A stretch of DNA of 64,000 nucleotides from an uncultured Schlesneria sp. (GCA_903899985.1 CAIULL010000245.1:62001-126000), one strand, 5' to 3'. Positions 1 to 9,155 are shown, counted from the first letter of the stretch. The notes: a model not told the origin generated them from the sequence alone. Translations and numbers: made by a program.

Positions 1-227
1 CCCGTCATCCCGCAGAGCCCTTTACAGAGCGCCAGAATCAACAGCAATTGAATCAGATTGTCGACAAACAGACCAAAGAATCCGTCCAGGTCACGGCGAA
101 CAAATTGACGGTAGGCAGAAGACAATTTTTGGTTCCAGTCAGCTGAAAATCGAAAATCGGTTTTTTTGAACTTGCCTATTTCGACTTTTTTGGAAGAGCA
201 AGAGCAAACCCAAGTCTGCAATCCCAT
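1..227 (-). CDS. NCS2-like membrane permease, N-terminal part (runs off window start)
   Basis: On the minus strand an open frame runs from ATG at 225-227 to the window edge with no stop, giving 75 residues. After about 35 polar residues comes RRDLDGFFGLFVDNL, then a hydrophobic segment (LLLILALCKGLCGM). This resembles the start of planctomycete and verrucomicrobial proteins annotated as NCS2 / xanthine-uracil-type permeases, which begin with a short cytosolic arm before the first helix. The family call rests on memory of that N-terminal pattern only, because the rest of the protein lies outside the window. The ribosome-binding site is weak. The gene is divergent from the DUF1559 gene; the shared upstream region is 228-496. 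Confidence 0.6.
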   Translation of the reverse strand, partial: MGLQTWVCSCSSKKVEIGKFKKTDFRFSADWNQKLSSAYRQFVRRDLDGFFGLFVDNLIQLLLILALCKGLCGMT

Positions 228-496
228 GATACCCGACTGATTCGCGGTTACAACGCTCGAAGCACGTCATCGACGGTCAGTCGTTAACCGCACATTGGGC
301 TGCCAGTCCCGGAACTCGATGCGATCGGACCAGACGCCAAAACGGCTGATTAACTTCAAAAGATATCGCTGCAAGCCGCATCGTTTTTTGGACTTGAACT
401 CGCGTCTGAATGGGATTACGCTGGAATTTGAGGTTAGACAATTTGTCATTACATGGCCGCTTCGGAGAATTCGTCGCATTCAAAGGGTGGCTTTCA

Positions 497-1486
497 ATGA
501 GAAAATCAAATCGTCAATTCTCCCGTCATGGATATACGATTACTGAACTGCTTGTTTCTATCGCAATCATTGCCATATTACTGGCTCTGCTCTTTCCAGC
601 CATCCAACAAGCACGAGAATCTGCTCGACGGAGTACTTGCAAGAACAACCTGAAGCAGATTGGGCTGGCACTTCATAATTACGCCGATGCCTTTGGTCAG
701 TTTCCAATTGGCGCTGGACTTGGCATTCCTGGCTTTAATTCGTTTGACCCTGGTTTACATAGAAAGGGTTCGGTTCTTGTGAGCATCCTTCCCTATCTGG
801 ATCAGGCACCGTTTTACTCGCTGATTGATTTTCAAGGCGATGTTGTCACCCAATTCGAATCAGATCCATCCCTTTGCGGCACTAGCTTCCCGGTCTATAC
901 CTGTCCAAGTGACGATCATCCCAAAACGGTGCTGTTTCAAGACGTGCAACGAGGTCAGTCCAATTATGGACCAAGCCAGGGATCGCAAATTATGGTGGCG
1001 AACTACAATTCGTGCTCTGAGTTTGCTGGCAATATTTTTGGGACGGGTTCAAAGCAGTATGGCGATACCGCGAACAGCGAATTGATATCAGGCGTATTCG
1101 GTCGCTCTGTATGGTCTGCACGTACCTCGGATGTAATCGATGGTACTTCCAACACGATCGCGTTTGGTGAGATTCGTGTGAAATGCAGCGATCACCCCAG
1201 TACGCTCGGCTGGTACACGACGCAGGCCTGGTTGTTAACGACTTCTGTACCAATCAATTACCCCACTTGCCCAAATGAAGGCCCAGGAAACGGTGATACA
1301 CCGCCAACATCCTGCAATTCATGGAGCAACTGGACAACGTCCAGCGGATTCAAGTCCCGGCATCCAGGCGGTGCTCACTTCGCTCTCTGTGACGGCTCTG
1401 TTCGATTCATCAATGAAAACATTGATTTTCTCACATACCAGGCTGTTGGGGACAGACGCGACGGCACCGCTATTAGTGATTTTTAG
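497..1486 (+). CDS. DUF1559 family type IV pilin-like (pseudopilin) protein
   Basis: This 329-aa protein belongs to the large DUF1559 family of planctomycetes. The N-terminus has a prepilin-like methylation motif, YTITELLVSIAIIAILLALL, followed by FPAIQQARESARRSTCKNNL and the usual LKQIGLALHNY stretch. The C-terminus carries the family signature around RHPGGAHFALCDGSVRF (the H-x9-DG type motif). These proteins are thought to be exported through a type II secretion / type IV pilus-like route; their precise role is unknown. The start at 497 places the short basic leader MRKSNRQFSRHG directly before the prepilin motif; an upstream in-frame start at 410 would add 29 unlikely residues. The stop codon is 6 bases before the preferred start of the next gene, so the two are probably co-transcribed. 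Confidence 0.92.
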   Translation: MRKSNRQFSRHGYTITELLVSIAIIAILLALLFPAIQQARESARRSTCKNNLKQIGLALHNYADAFGQFPIGAGLGIPGFNSFDPGLHRKGSVLVSILPYLDQAPFYSLIDFQGDVVTQFESDPSLCGTSFPVYTCPSDDHPKTVLFQDVQRGQSNYGPSQGSQIMVANYNSCSEFAGNIFGTGSKQYGDTANSELISGVFGRSVWSARTSDVIDGTSNTIAFGEIRVKCSDHPSTLGWYTTQAWLLTTSVPINYPTCPNEGPGNGDTPPTSCNSWSNWTTSSGFKSRHPGGAHFALCDGSVRFINENIDFLTYQAVGDRRDGTAISDF

Positions 1487-1494
1487 GAGTGACC

Positions 1495-4059
1495 GTGACT
1501 AGCTGGTTAAAGAATGATAATGACAACAGGCGTTTCGCCTTTGCCTTAACATCGCTCTATTTTCTGGTTGGTTGTTTTTCAATATCCATGCATGAGCCAT
1601 GGCGAGATGAACTACAAGCCTGGTTGATTGCGAGAGACAGCACGTCCGTCGCTGATCTATTTTCGCATTTGAAATATGAAGGTCAACCGGCCGTCTGGCA
1701 TTTGTGTCTCATGGGCATTTCCAGGGTTTGGGACAACCCGTTTGGGATGCAGTTATTCCATTTGCTGCTGGCTACTGGAACCACATTTTTGGTCGCCCTT
1801 TGCAGTCCGTTCAGCCGCCTGCAAAAGTGCCTGTTTGCATTTGGTTATTTTTCAGTATTTGAATACTCGGTGATCTCTCGCAACTATGCGATCGCGATTT
1901 TGATCATCGTCGTTTTTTCGAGTTTGTGTCGGCGAAGATTTGAATTGTTTGTGCCCATCGCGGTATTGCTCGGAATTCTTTGTCACACTTGTGTGCAGGG
2001 CGCGATCGTTGCATTTGCCTTTATGACATCTCTAATCGTTGAATATTCTGTTCGCCGCTCCCGCCGTCTCGATCTTGATGGATTGCCAATGCGCCGTGTG
2101 CTTATTGGCAGCTCCCTATTCCTGGTGGCTTTCGGTGCTTTCTGTTTTCAGCTACTGCCACCGGCGGATAGCGGGTCTACCAGCGGCTGGAAAATGGATT
2201 TCAACTTGGCCCGTGCCGTAACTGTTTTCAGTGCGATTGCCCGGTCGTATTTGCCTGTACCAGTCTTGCAGAGGGATTTCTGGAATTCCAATTTCACTGA
2301 AATCTTCCCACGGACTCCACTAATTCAGGTGATCTTCGCGGGCAGTTTGCTTTTCGTAAGCGCTCGAATTCTTCTCAAAAGCACGTTCTCAACGTCGATC
2401 TTTTGTCTGGGAACGGCTGGTCTTATTTTATTCGCATATCTCACACATTCCGGTGTGATGCGGCATGATGGATTTCTATTCGTCGTATGGTTTGTTTCCA
2501 TCTGGATCGCAAAGTGTCTCGAGGACGACGGGAAAACGGATCGTGTCTCGGATTATTCGATGAGCTGGGCGAATGCTTCGAGTTTTCTTACGGCTTTGCT
2601 TTTCGTTCATTTTGCGGGCGGGCTGGTTGCATTAGTACAGGAATATCGCTTTGCGTTTTCAGGCGGACGCCAGGCGGCTGCGATCATCGCGAACAGCGAT
2701 CTATCGTCGTCGACGGTTCTCGTGTGTGAACCTGACTACATCGGCCCGGCGATATTGCCGTATTTGCATCGATCGAGTGCATGGTATCTGAGAGGGGATC
2801 GATCTGGTTCATTTATTGTCTGGGATCGAGAACGGCTTCGTGGTGAGCCGGAGTCGGAGCAAGAGATTCTTCGACGAGTCACCGCCTTGACTGAAGACGC
2901 CGTGCTTGCAATGAATTCCCCGTTGCTTGATGTGTCTGAATGGAAGGTGGATCCCTTGGGCCGGAGTAGCCCTGCGATTGTTCCTGACGAGCAGATTTTC
3001 CTTTACCGAGTCAGGCGAATCCCCAGAAGCGATTGGCAGTATGGTTTTGGCGAATTGAATGCTGACAAATCCAAAGTATTAGGATTCCAGACTTTCCCGT
3101 ATTACCAGGATGGCAATTGGGTCGCCTCGAAAAAGCACGACGAACTTGTGCTTGGCTTTTGTATGTTGAGCCGAGTTGGTGGGCATCCCGGCGGTGACTT
3201 GAAGCATTGCTGCATTCGGAGGTGGATGGCGGACAAAGACTGCTCCATTCGAGTCAGTGGCAAGGTCGCACACCTTCAGCCACAGGGTGATGGAATTGAT
3301 GCTCATCTATTTATTTCCAATCAAGCAGTACAAAGCGTCCATACAATCAACGAATCGCGTGAACTCAAGTCTGATTGGCGAGAAGTTAAGGTCGGAGATT
3401 TCGTCGATTTTGTTGTTGATTGCTGCGGAGATCCGTTATTCGATCAGTTTGACTGTCGCATCATCATTGAGCAACATGTGAAGGGCGAAAAAGGTCGACA
3501 GTGGGTTTCCGATGGGACACCCGTGCTGGGAGGGCACGACGTGTTGTCGGCCGGATGGCATTATGGTTGGGGCCAGATCAATGATCAGAGAACAGAATTG
3601 ATTTACTTTGAACTTTTCAAGAATTTTCAAAACGACACCTGGTGCGGCAAATCAGGAATCCCAGACGCTGAACTCGGTTGGTCCATGCTAACACGGGGGG
3701 GCGGACATCCCGGTGGCGATCTCAAGCATTGCTGTATTCGACGATGGGTCGCAAACAGCGAATGTCAGATTAAGATCACGAGTAATCTCATTCATTCTCA
3801 AGCCGATGGTGATGGTGTGAATGGTCACATTTTTTACCAGAAGAGGTTGATCAAAAGTGTTCATGCTCACAATAATTCTAAGCCATTTACGACCGATTGG
3901 ATCCCCGTAGAGAGCGGCGCTGTTGTGGATTTTGTCGTGGACTGCGTCGGCAGCGAACAGTTTGATGAGTTTGATTGGCGAATCTCGATTGAGCAAAGAA
4001 TTGGAGCGTCGAGGATACACCTCTGGAATTCCGATACCCAGTTTTCATCCGATCAGTGA
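1495..4059 (+). CDS. Polytopic glycosyltransferase-like membrane protein with two C-terminal planctomycetal beta domains
   Basis: The protein has about 854 residues. The first 400 or so contain many hydrophobic segments. After the first one comes MHEPWRDELQAWLIARD, an acidic loop like the one holding the catalytic Asp in GT-C enzymes (GT39/GT83-like sugar transferases). Residues about 513-675 and 687-838 are two copies of one domain; each has GGHPGGDLKHCCIRRW, a central GDG(V/I)(N/D) and VDFVVDC. A similar module is known at the C-terminus of planctomycetal cytochrome-c/DUF1549/DUF1553 proteins, where it is thought to be a carbohydrate-binding-like beta fold. GTG 1495 is preferred because AGGAG at 1485-1489 is spaced 5 bases from it; GTG 1489 is possible. 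Fusion to a membrane transferase is unusual. Substrate unknown. Confidence 0.75.
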   Translation: MTSWLKNDNDNRRFAFALTSLYFLVGCFSISMHEPWRDELQAWLIARDSTSVADLFSHLKYEGQPAVWHLCLMGISRVWDNPFGMQLFHLLLATGTTFLVALCSPFSRLQKCLFAFGYFSVFEYSVISRNYAIAILIIVVFSSLCRRRFELFVPIAVLLGILCHTCVQGAIVAFAFMTSLIVEYSVRRSRRLDLDGLPMRRVLIGSSLFLVAFGAFCFQLLPPADSGSTSGWKMDFNLARAVTVFSAIARSYLPVPVLQRDFWNSNFTEIFPRTPLIQVIFAGSLLFVSARILLKSTFSTSIFCLGTAGLILFAYLTHSGVMRHDGFLFVVWFVSIWIAKCLEDDGKTDRVSDYSMSWANASSFLTALLFVHFAGGLVALVQEYRFAFSGGRQAAAIIANSDLSSSTVLVCEPDYIGPAILPYLHRSSAWYLRGDRSGSFIVWDRERLRGEPESEQEILRRVTALTEDAVLAMNSPLLDVSEWKVDPLGRSSPAIVPDEQIFLYRVRRIPRSDWQYGFGELNADKSKVLGFQTFPYYQDGNWVASKKHDELVLGFCMLSRVGGHPGGDLKHCCIRRWMADKDCSIRVSGKVAHLQPQGDGIDAHLFISNQAVQSVHTINESRELKSDWREVKVGDFVDFVVDCCGDPLFDQFDCRIIIEQHVKGEKGRQWVSDGTPVLGGHDVLSAGWHYGWGQINDQRTELIYFELFKNFQNDTWCGKSGIPDAELGWSMLTRGGGHPGGDLKHCCIRRWVANSECQIKITSNLIHSQADGDGVNGHIFYQKRLIKSVHAHNNSKPFTTDWIPVESGAVVDFVVDCVGSEQFDEFDWRISIEQRIGASRIHLWNSDTQFSSDQ

Positions 4060-4308
4060 AATAGAAATTCGTTTTTCGGATTCATCGAGCGCAAACCATG
4101 ACTCAATCAGTCATGTTGCGTTTCTTCCAAAGTAGCCATCATCGGTCAGAGTGCTGAGAATTTCAGGGGGGATTCACAATTGAATCTGCGATTTACTTTT
4201 ATTTAAGTAAATTGTTTGACGAAATGAACTGGGGGTGAGGCAACGGTCGGCCTGCAAGCAAAATGTTTGACAAACATTTTGCATACATCGACTTCCCCAT
4301 CTGAAGGG
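4060..4308. other. Intergenic spacer between convergent gene ends
   Basis: No gene is seen here. It separates the end of the glycosyltransferase-like gene from the decayed isoaspartyl peptidase end at 4309-4580. The same order is found at 9303-9498, where the spacer is shorter and only partly alignable. Confidence 0.6.
4258..4282. terminator. Perfect 11-bp hairpin, probable bidirectional terminator
   Basis: GCAAAATGTTT (4258-4268) and AAACATTTTGC (4272-4282) form a perfect 11-bp inverted repeat around GAC. It sits between two convergent gene ends. A shorter version of the same hairpin, with the same GAC loop, stands at the equivalent place at 9453-9467. It lacks a long T tract, so termination is inferred from position and conservation. 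Confidence 0.5.
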
Positions 4309-4580
4309 TCATCCGTCGCAGGGCCTGACTTGTGTCTTGTGTTCAGATGTGATCCAGCCGCGATAAACTCCTTCGCTGTTGCGCGCCGTGGTGAACTGAC
4401 CGGACTATCGAGGACGATGGTGACTCCTTCAGCGCTGACTCCTTTGAGTTGCCTGTTCATGACGTCGTCAACAGCCTACTTCACCGTGACTTTTTTGTAT
4501 TCGATCTGCGTGACGATCTCGTGTACCCATCACAGAGAATAACGAATTCTGTGAGTTGGGTACACGAGATGACGGCGTGT
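4309..4580 (-). pseudogene. 3' remnant of an isoaspartyl peptidase/asparaginase gene
   Basis: The minus strand here encodes a decayed C-terminus clearly related to the intact gene at 9499-10542. Matching pieces include RQLKGVSAEGVTIVLD against GQLKGVNAEGAAIVLD, and in another frame TTARNSEGVYRGWITSE against TTARNSEGLYRGWITSE. One base is missing between the two pieces, shifting the frame; the shifted frame ends at TGA 4309-4311, the same position as in the intact copy. The upstream part (Ntn catalytic Thr and proenzyme half) is absent, so this cannot make an enzyme. It is half of the diverged duplication described in the findings. Confidence 0.8.
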
Positions 4581-4681
4581 TTGGAATACCAGACGACCGC
4601 AGTGGTGGAATCGCGTTGGATTCCGTGATCGTTCGTATCGCAGAAAGAGGAGCGCAGAAGAGGAGGGGCGCAGACTATCCT

Positions 4682-6463
4682 TTACGCATCAACGACCAGG
4701 TCCGACTGTGGTCGAGCCTGACAGGCGAGAATCCATCCGTTTGCCTTCTCCGTCGCACTCAGGGCGTCTTCGCATTCCATGGCGACGGTTCCCTGGTTCA
4801 ATCGCGTTTTGCATTGACCGCAAATCCCGGAGCGACATTCATAAGGGAGTTCGATCCCAGATGCTTCAGCAGCCTCTAAAACTGTCGTATCAAAGGTCGT
4901 GCCCGCGCGGACATTCGAACGAGCAAACGAAACGGTCCGTATCACATTCGTGACCTCTGGCAACGAGCAGGACTCGTCATTCGACTCTTCCAGCTTAAGA
5001 GAACTGTTGGAAGGCTCAGCCGACTCCATTGGCGACAATATCCGCCGATTCGCTCCAAACGCCTCTGTTTTGAGTTGGTCATCGGAAAGGCCCATACTCA
5101 AGAGCAGGTCTTTCGTCGCGTCCATCATTTCATTCGGACCGCAGAGATAGACTGGAAGCTGCATAAGATCGGGAACGAAACTTCTCAATAAAGCCTCTGT
5201 GACACGACCTTTTTCACCTGTCCACGTCGTGTCAGGAGTGCAACGGGTCAAAGTCACGCACACATTCAGTCGAGGAAACCGACGCTTTAACCACTGAATC
5301 TCGTCGTAAAAAATGAGATCCTGTTCAGTTTTCGCAACGATCAAAAAGTAAATCTCACCCGACCACGCTCGATCGGTCAAATAGCGAAGGATGGACATTA
5401 CGGGAGTGATCCCGACGCCCCCTGCAATCAATACGACTCCCGGTGAATCTTTTCCCGTGAAAACAAACCTTCCCGAAGGCCCCGAAATTTTGAGGGTATC
5501 GCCCACCTTGATATGATCGTGCAGAAAACGCGAGGCGATACCCATCGGTTCGCGCTTGATCGAAAGTTCACAGGCGTCAGTCCGAGTTGGCGATGATGCG
5601 ATCGTATAAGACCGATTGATCCGCTTACCATCAATTGTCAACTGAAGGTTGAGAAACTGACCCGGCTTGTAGGCGAAGGGAAACGGTCCTTCGTCGATCG
5701 GAACGAGTCGAAACGTTTTGACATCTGGCGTTTCCTGAAAGATTGCCGCAACTTTCAGTTCGCCTTTCCACTGCTGCCCGAGCTTTGTGGAATCGGCAGT
5801 CGCCACATGTGAGGGGGAGGGAGTCCAGCTCGACGCAGCGGCGCTTGGTGGCATTTTTGGTTGCTTCATCGCGGCTTGTTGAAGTTCAAAGTAGTGGCGT
5901 CCGAAGCGAGCACCAAGCAAAACTGAAAGAACACCCGCGAATGCGAGCGGTTGACGAACATCGGATTTGACCAGCATGTAATAGTGAACGACTCCAAGGA
6001 TGGACACGACATAAGCCAGTCGATGAAGGTTTTTCCATCGCGCAGTCCCCATGATTCGAATCATCGAGTTTGTGGACGTCACAGCGAGCGGAATCATCAG
6101 GAATATCGCCACGGTACCAACCTGCAAAAATCGCCGCGTCCAGATTTCATGTAGAGTACTCGTGACGTTCAGAGCTCGATCAAATCCGACGTAGATGACG
6201 ACGTGCAGAATCGAATAGAAAAACCCGTAAAGCCCAAGCGATCTTCGAAATGCAAGCCAGCCACTCCAACCTGTCACCCATCGCAGTGGAGTGATGAGCA
6301 GTGAGAAAAACAGAAACACCAGAGAAAGAATGCCTGTCACGTGCAACGAGTAGTTGACGGAATTGACTCCGAGCTGCCCTCGGTACGCGTCCCAGACAAG
6401 CATCAGTAACGGAACAGCGCCGTTCAGAATGACCAGCAATCGATAGTACTGAATTTGATTCAT
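4682..6463 (-). CDS. msrQ: MsrQ-like haem membrane domain fused to FAD/NAD reductase and 2Fe-2S ferredoxin
   Basis: The 593-aa protein begins with about six hydrophobic segments of the ferric-reductase-like/MsrQ type. Candidate haem-ligand His residues lie in SILHVVIYVG, WKNLHRLAY and GVVHYYMLV. A linker leads to an FNR-type module: RSYTIASSP for FAD, IAGGVGITPVMSIL for the nucleotide, and PVYLCGPNEMM. The C-terminus is a plant-type ferredoxin with ECRSGICGQC and a last Cys in ILACQARP (the C-x4-C-x2-C...C pattern). MsrQ normally passes electrons through the inner membrane to periplasmic MsrP and relies on a separate flavin reductase; here the whole route from NAD(P)H is in one chain. The gene lies downstream of msrP on the same strand, so an operon is likely. 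ATG 6461-6463 is preferred because TM1 follows directly; a GTG at 6505 adds 14 residues. Neither has a good ribosome-binding site. Confidence 0.85.
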   Translation of the reverse strand: MNQIQYYRLLVILNGAVPLLMLVWDAYRGQLGVNSVNYSLHVTGILSLVFLFFSLLITPLRWVTGWSGWLAFRRSLGLYGFFYSILHVVIYVGFDRALNVTSTLHEIWTRRFLQVGTVAIFLMIPLAVTSTNSMIRIMGTARWKNLHRLAYVVSILGVVHYYMLVKSDVRQPLAFAGVLSVLLGARFGRHYFELQQAAMKQPKMPPSAAASSWTPSPSHVATADSTKLGQQWKGELKVAAIFQETPDVKTFRLVPIDEGPFPFAYKPGQFLNLQLTIDGKRINRSYTIASSPTRTDACELSIKREPMGIASRFLHDHIKVGDTLKISGPSGRFVFTGKDSPGVVLIAGGVGITPVMSILRYLTDRAWSGEIYFLIVAKTEQDLIFYDEIQWLKRRFPRLNVCVTLTRCTPDTTWTGEKGRVTEALLRSFVPDLMQLPVYLCGPNEMMDATKDLLLSMGLSDDQLKTEAFGANRRILSPMESAEPSNSSLKLEESNDESCSLPEVTNVIRTVSFARSNVRAGTTFDTTVLEAAEASGIELPYECRSGICGQCKTRLNQGTVAMECEDALSATEKANGWILACQARPQSDLVVDA

Positions 6464-6584
6464 ATTGATGATCAGGAAAGCGACGGTTGGCCTTGGTCGA
6501 AACACTGTACACGCTTTAACGCAGATGCTTTTTTTATATCGCCACTGGACTCAATATCGACAGGGCATGCATCGAGTTTGACGA

Positions 6585-7571
6585 CTAGAAATGCTTTGAT
6601 AAGTCCAGATCAGCATAGAGATCGGCGACTTGCTCTTCATAGCCGTTGAACATCAACGTTCGTCGTCGACCCGATTCTCCGATCCGCTGTTCCGTTGCCT
6701 GACTCCAGCGCGGATGATCAACGTTTGGATTGACATTCGCATAAAAGCCGTACTCACGCGGAGCATACCGACTCCAACTGGTTTTTGGCTGATCCGCGAC
6801 GAGCGTCAACCGGACAATAGACTTGATACCTTTGAAACCATACTTCCAGGGAACGACCAATCGAACCGGGGCGCCGTCTTGTGGTGGCAACGTTTTTCCG
6901 TAAAGACCTGTTGCGAGAAACGTTAAAGGATGCATCGCTTCGTCGAGCCGCAGACCTTCAATGTACGGCCATTCGAGTGCGGCGGTCTTTTGACCCGGCA
7001 TCCGGACAGGGTCAAAAAGGGTCTCGAAAGCAACATATTTTGCATTCGCCATTGGCTCAACAGCCTCTAACAGATGTGCAAGTGGCACCCCGACCCAGGG
7101 AATCACCATCGACCAGGCTTCGACACACCGCATTCGATAAACCCGTTCCTGCGGCGGACTGATCGCATGCAGTTCGTCAATTGTGAAACTTCGAGGTTTG
7201 TTGACCATTCCGTCAACAACCAGTTGCCAACCGTCCGTTTTGAAATCTTTGGCAGCCCTCGCAACGGCTTCTTTCTGGGTCGTAAACTCATAAAAGTTGT
7301 TGTAGTTAAGGATATTGAGCTCTGATGTCGATGGCTCATTCACGCGCAACCCACGAGCAATCAGTTCTTCCTCGGCTTCAGTCGTTGCCTCGAATTCCAC
7401 AGCCTGGGTTGAGGCGACGTCGGTCATTTTCGACGGATTGAACCAGCGATAAACCGAAGCTGTGGCGATCGCCGTCCCCGCAGCAACTCCCGTCCGCAGA
7501 AAACTGCGGCGATTGAAATACACAGCTGGTGGAGTGATTTCGTCGTATGAAGTCTTTGAAATGTCTCGCAC
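6585..7571 (-). CDS. msrP: MsrP, periplasmic molybdenum-dependent methionine sulfoxide reductase, catalytic subunit
   Basis: The 328-aa protein belongs to the YedY/MsrP branch of the sulfite oxidase fold. The N-terminus has [16 protein letters not shown], a twin-arginine signal (Arg21-Arg22) like that of other MsrP precursors, followed by an Ala-rich hydrophobic stretch, so the folded molybdoenzyme should be exported by Tat. [14 protein letters not shown] contains the Cys (about residue 149) that ligates molybdenum. GVPLAHLLE and [13 protein letters not shown] are also family hallmarks. MsrP reduces methionine sulfoxide in envelope proteins using electrons from MsrQ, which is the next gene downstream. 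The start is GTG 7569-7571 with AGAGG about nine bases upstream. It is 77 bases from the DUF1223 gene upstream. Confidence 0.93.
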   Translation of the reverse strand: MRDISKTSYDEITPPAVYFNRRSFLRTGVAAGTAIATASVYRWFNPSKMTDVASTQAVEFEATTEAEEELIARGLRVNEPSTSELNILNYNNFYEFTTQKEAVARAAKDFKTDGWQLVVDGMVNKPRSFTIDELHAISPPQERVYRMRCVEAWSMVIPWVGVPLAHLLEAVEPMANAKYVAFETLFDPVRMPGQKTAALEWPYIEGLRLDEAMHPLTFLATGLYGKTLPPQDGAPVRLVVPWKYGFKGIKSIVRLTLVADQPKTSWSRYAPREYGFYANVNPNVDHPRWSQATEQRIGESGRRRTLMFNGYEEQVADLYADLDLSKHF

Positions 7572-7648
7572 GTCGAATGTCCTCTTATGGTGTCACCCGC
7601 GATTCGGCAAAAGAACGTAATCTTTCCTCATTTTTATCACCAGATGCT

Positions 7649-8479
7649 TCACAGACCCAATGCAGACGCACCGGTAACCGCCCCCGACGACATGGACTGG
7701 ACATAAGCAACGACCCGCGAATGCTTCGGCTTGACCAATGATCGTTCGAATTCAAACATCCCTTCGAGAGAACTGAGCGGGATGACTTGAAGATGTTTGA
7801 CGACTGAGACGTGTGAAAGCTTTCGACCACTGTTCTCTCCCCGGGCGACTGACACAGACTCCATATCTGTCACGACAGCGATATTCAAGACTTCATCCCC
7901 CTTCTCACGGGCCATCGAAAGTGGACCTGTAATCTGATAGCGAAATGACAGTCGACTCTGATCGTCGATATTTGCGGTGGCGAGAGCGATCGTATGTTTA
8001 GCGGGAATCTCGAGAGCTTTACGAATGGCTTGATCCGAGAGTCGCCGTTCTGAGCCGACAAATTCCGACGTTCCGTTGACGATCATTTGAGGCGTGTAGG
8101 TATCGCTTCCGAGAAGTTCGGCATATTCACGCTGTCGTTGAGAAAACGTCACTTGACTGAACGGATCTTTCCAACCGAGTCGGTTCCAGTAATCGACATG
8201 GAACGACAGCGGGAACACTTTCTGTCCCAGCTTGATTGCAACGCCCTCGATTCGTCGAAGGTTTTCGTCAGCAGGGGGACAGCTGCTGCATCCTTCTGAC
8301 GTGAAGAGTTCGACGACGGCAATCGACTCGCTTTCGTTTCTTGTCATGTCCGACTTCGCGCGTTTGAGTCCTTCGGCAAACGCCGTCGGCTGTTTCATAT
8401 TCGTCAACCAAAACGCACCGCCAATCAATGCCACAGCCACGTAGCCAACAACAAATGTTTTTGAACGGAGAGACGCCAT
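7649..8479 (-). CDS. DUF1223 family exported thioredoxin-fold protein
   Basis: The 276-aa protein has an N-terminal hydrophobic segment (about residues 8-26; signal peptide or anchor). It then has the DUF1223 signature VVELFTSEGCSSCPPADENL, with Cys64 and Cys67 as a CxxC-like pair, and FHVDYWNRLGWKDPFS and YTPQMIVNG further on. DUF1223 proteins have a thioredoxin-like fold and are predicted to act in the envelope; no substrate is established. The gene starts at ATG 8477-8479 with AAAGGATA upstream. It lies between the Met-rich lipoprotein gene and msrP on the same strand. A thiol-redox role alongside methionine sulfoxide repair is inferred from this context. Confidence 0.9.
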   Translation of the reverse strand: MASLRSKTFVVGYVAVALIGGAFWLTNMKQPTAFAEGLKRAKSDMTRNESESIAVVELFTSEGCSSCPPADENLRRIEGVAIKLGQKVFPLSFHVDYWNRLGWKDPFSQVTFSQRQREYAELLGSDTYTPQMIVNGTSEFVGSERRLSDQAIRKALEIPAKHTIALATANIDDQSRLSFRYQITGPLSMAREKGDEVLNIAVVTDMESVSVARGENSGRKLSHVSVVKHLQVIPLSSLEGMFEFERSLVKPKHSRVVAYVQSMSSGAVTGASALGL

Positions 8480-8616
8480 TGAAATATCCTTTCTTGTTTT
8501 GTCGCCTGAGAACGCAAAAGTGCATGGCGACGAGGGACGCCTGACATGAGGAGGTGAGTACTCGTCAGACGCCCTCTCGGGCGAAATCTTTCGACAAGAT
8601 TGAGTCAGTCAAAGGG

Positions 8617-8925
8617 TTACTTGTCAGTCGCATCGCCTTTCTCCATTTTCTCCTCTGACATGCTATTCATTTTCGGGCCGCTCATCTTTTCCGTTTTGGA
8701 CATCTTGTCCATTGAATTCATCTTGTTCGTTGCATTCATCTTGTCCATTGAGGGCATCTTGTCTTCTGACATCATGTTCCCGGACATCTTGGAATCAGAC
8801 GACATCATCGGGCTCGACATTTCCATTTTGGGTTTAGTCGCGGGGGTTGCGCCACAACCACTGACGAAAACGCAAACTCCAAACAGCATACAGGACACAG
8901 CAGCGGCAATCGTGAAGCTCTTCAT
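8617..8925 (-). CDS. Methionine-rich lipoprotein (MxKDx-like repeats)
   Basis: The 102-aa precursor starts at ATG 8923-8925 with GAGGAG nine bases upstream. A hydrophobic signal ends in the lipobox VSGC, so the mature chain should be lipid-anchored at its Cys. The mature part has 79 residues, of which 17 are Met, in a Lys/Ser/Asp/Asn background with loose units such as KMNSMDKMSK. This resembles small exported proteins called pentapeptide MxKDx repeat proteins. In Azospira suillum a periplasmic Met-rich peptide (MrpX) consumes hypochlorite by methionine oxidation and is recycled by an MsrP/MsrQ pair. The same role is inferred here because msrP and msrQ lie downstream on the same strand. Metal binding by the Met cluster is an alternative. 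Confidence 0.85.
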   Translation of the reverse strand: MKSFTIAAAVSCMLFGVCVFVSGCGATPATKPKMEMSSPMMSSDSKMSGNMMSEDKMPSMDKMNATNKMNSMDKMSKTEKMSGPKMNSMSEEKMEKGDATDK

Positions 8926-9155
8926 AGAAACAATCTCCTCGCAGAAAATAGTTGGGACTCGTGAATTCCTGGATTTCAATTCAGCAATTCCGACGTCAAC
9001 ACTCGGTCGGGCGAATTGTCTGATTCACGGTAACGACACAGCTTTTGATGCAACGATTCGCGATCAGTTACACAAATTCCAATCGCGATGTGACGTTCTG
9101 AAGAGACATTCCAGCGAAACGACTTATTCTGGGGCCCTGAATCAGAGGAGATTTC

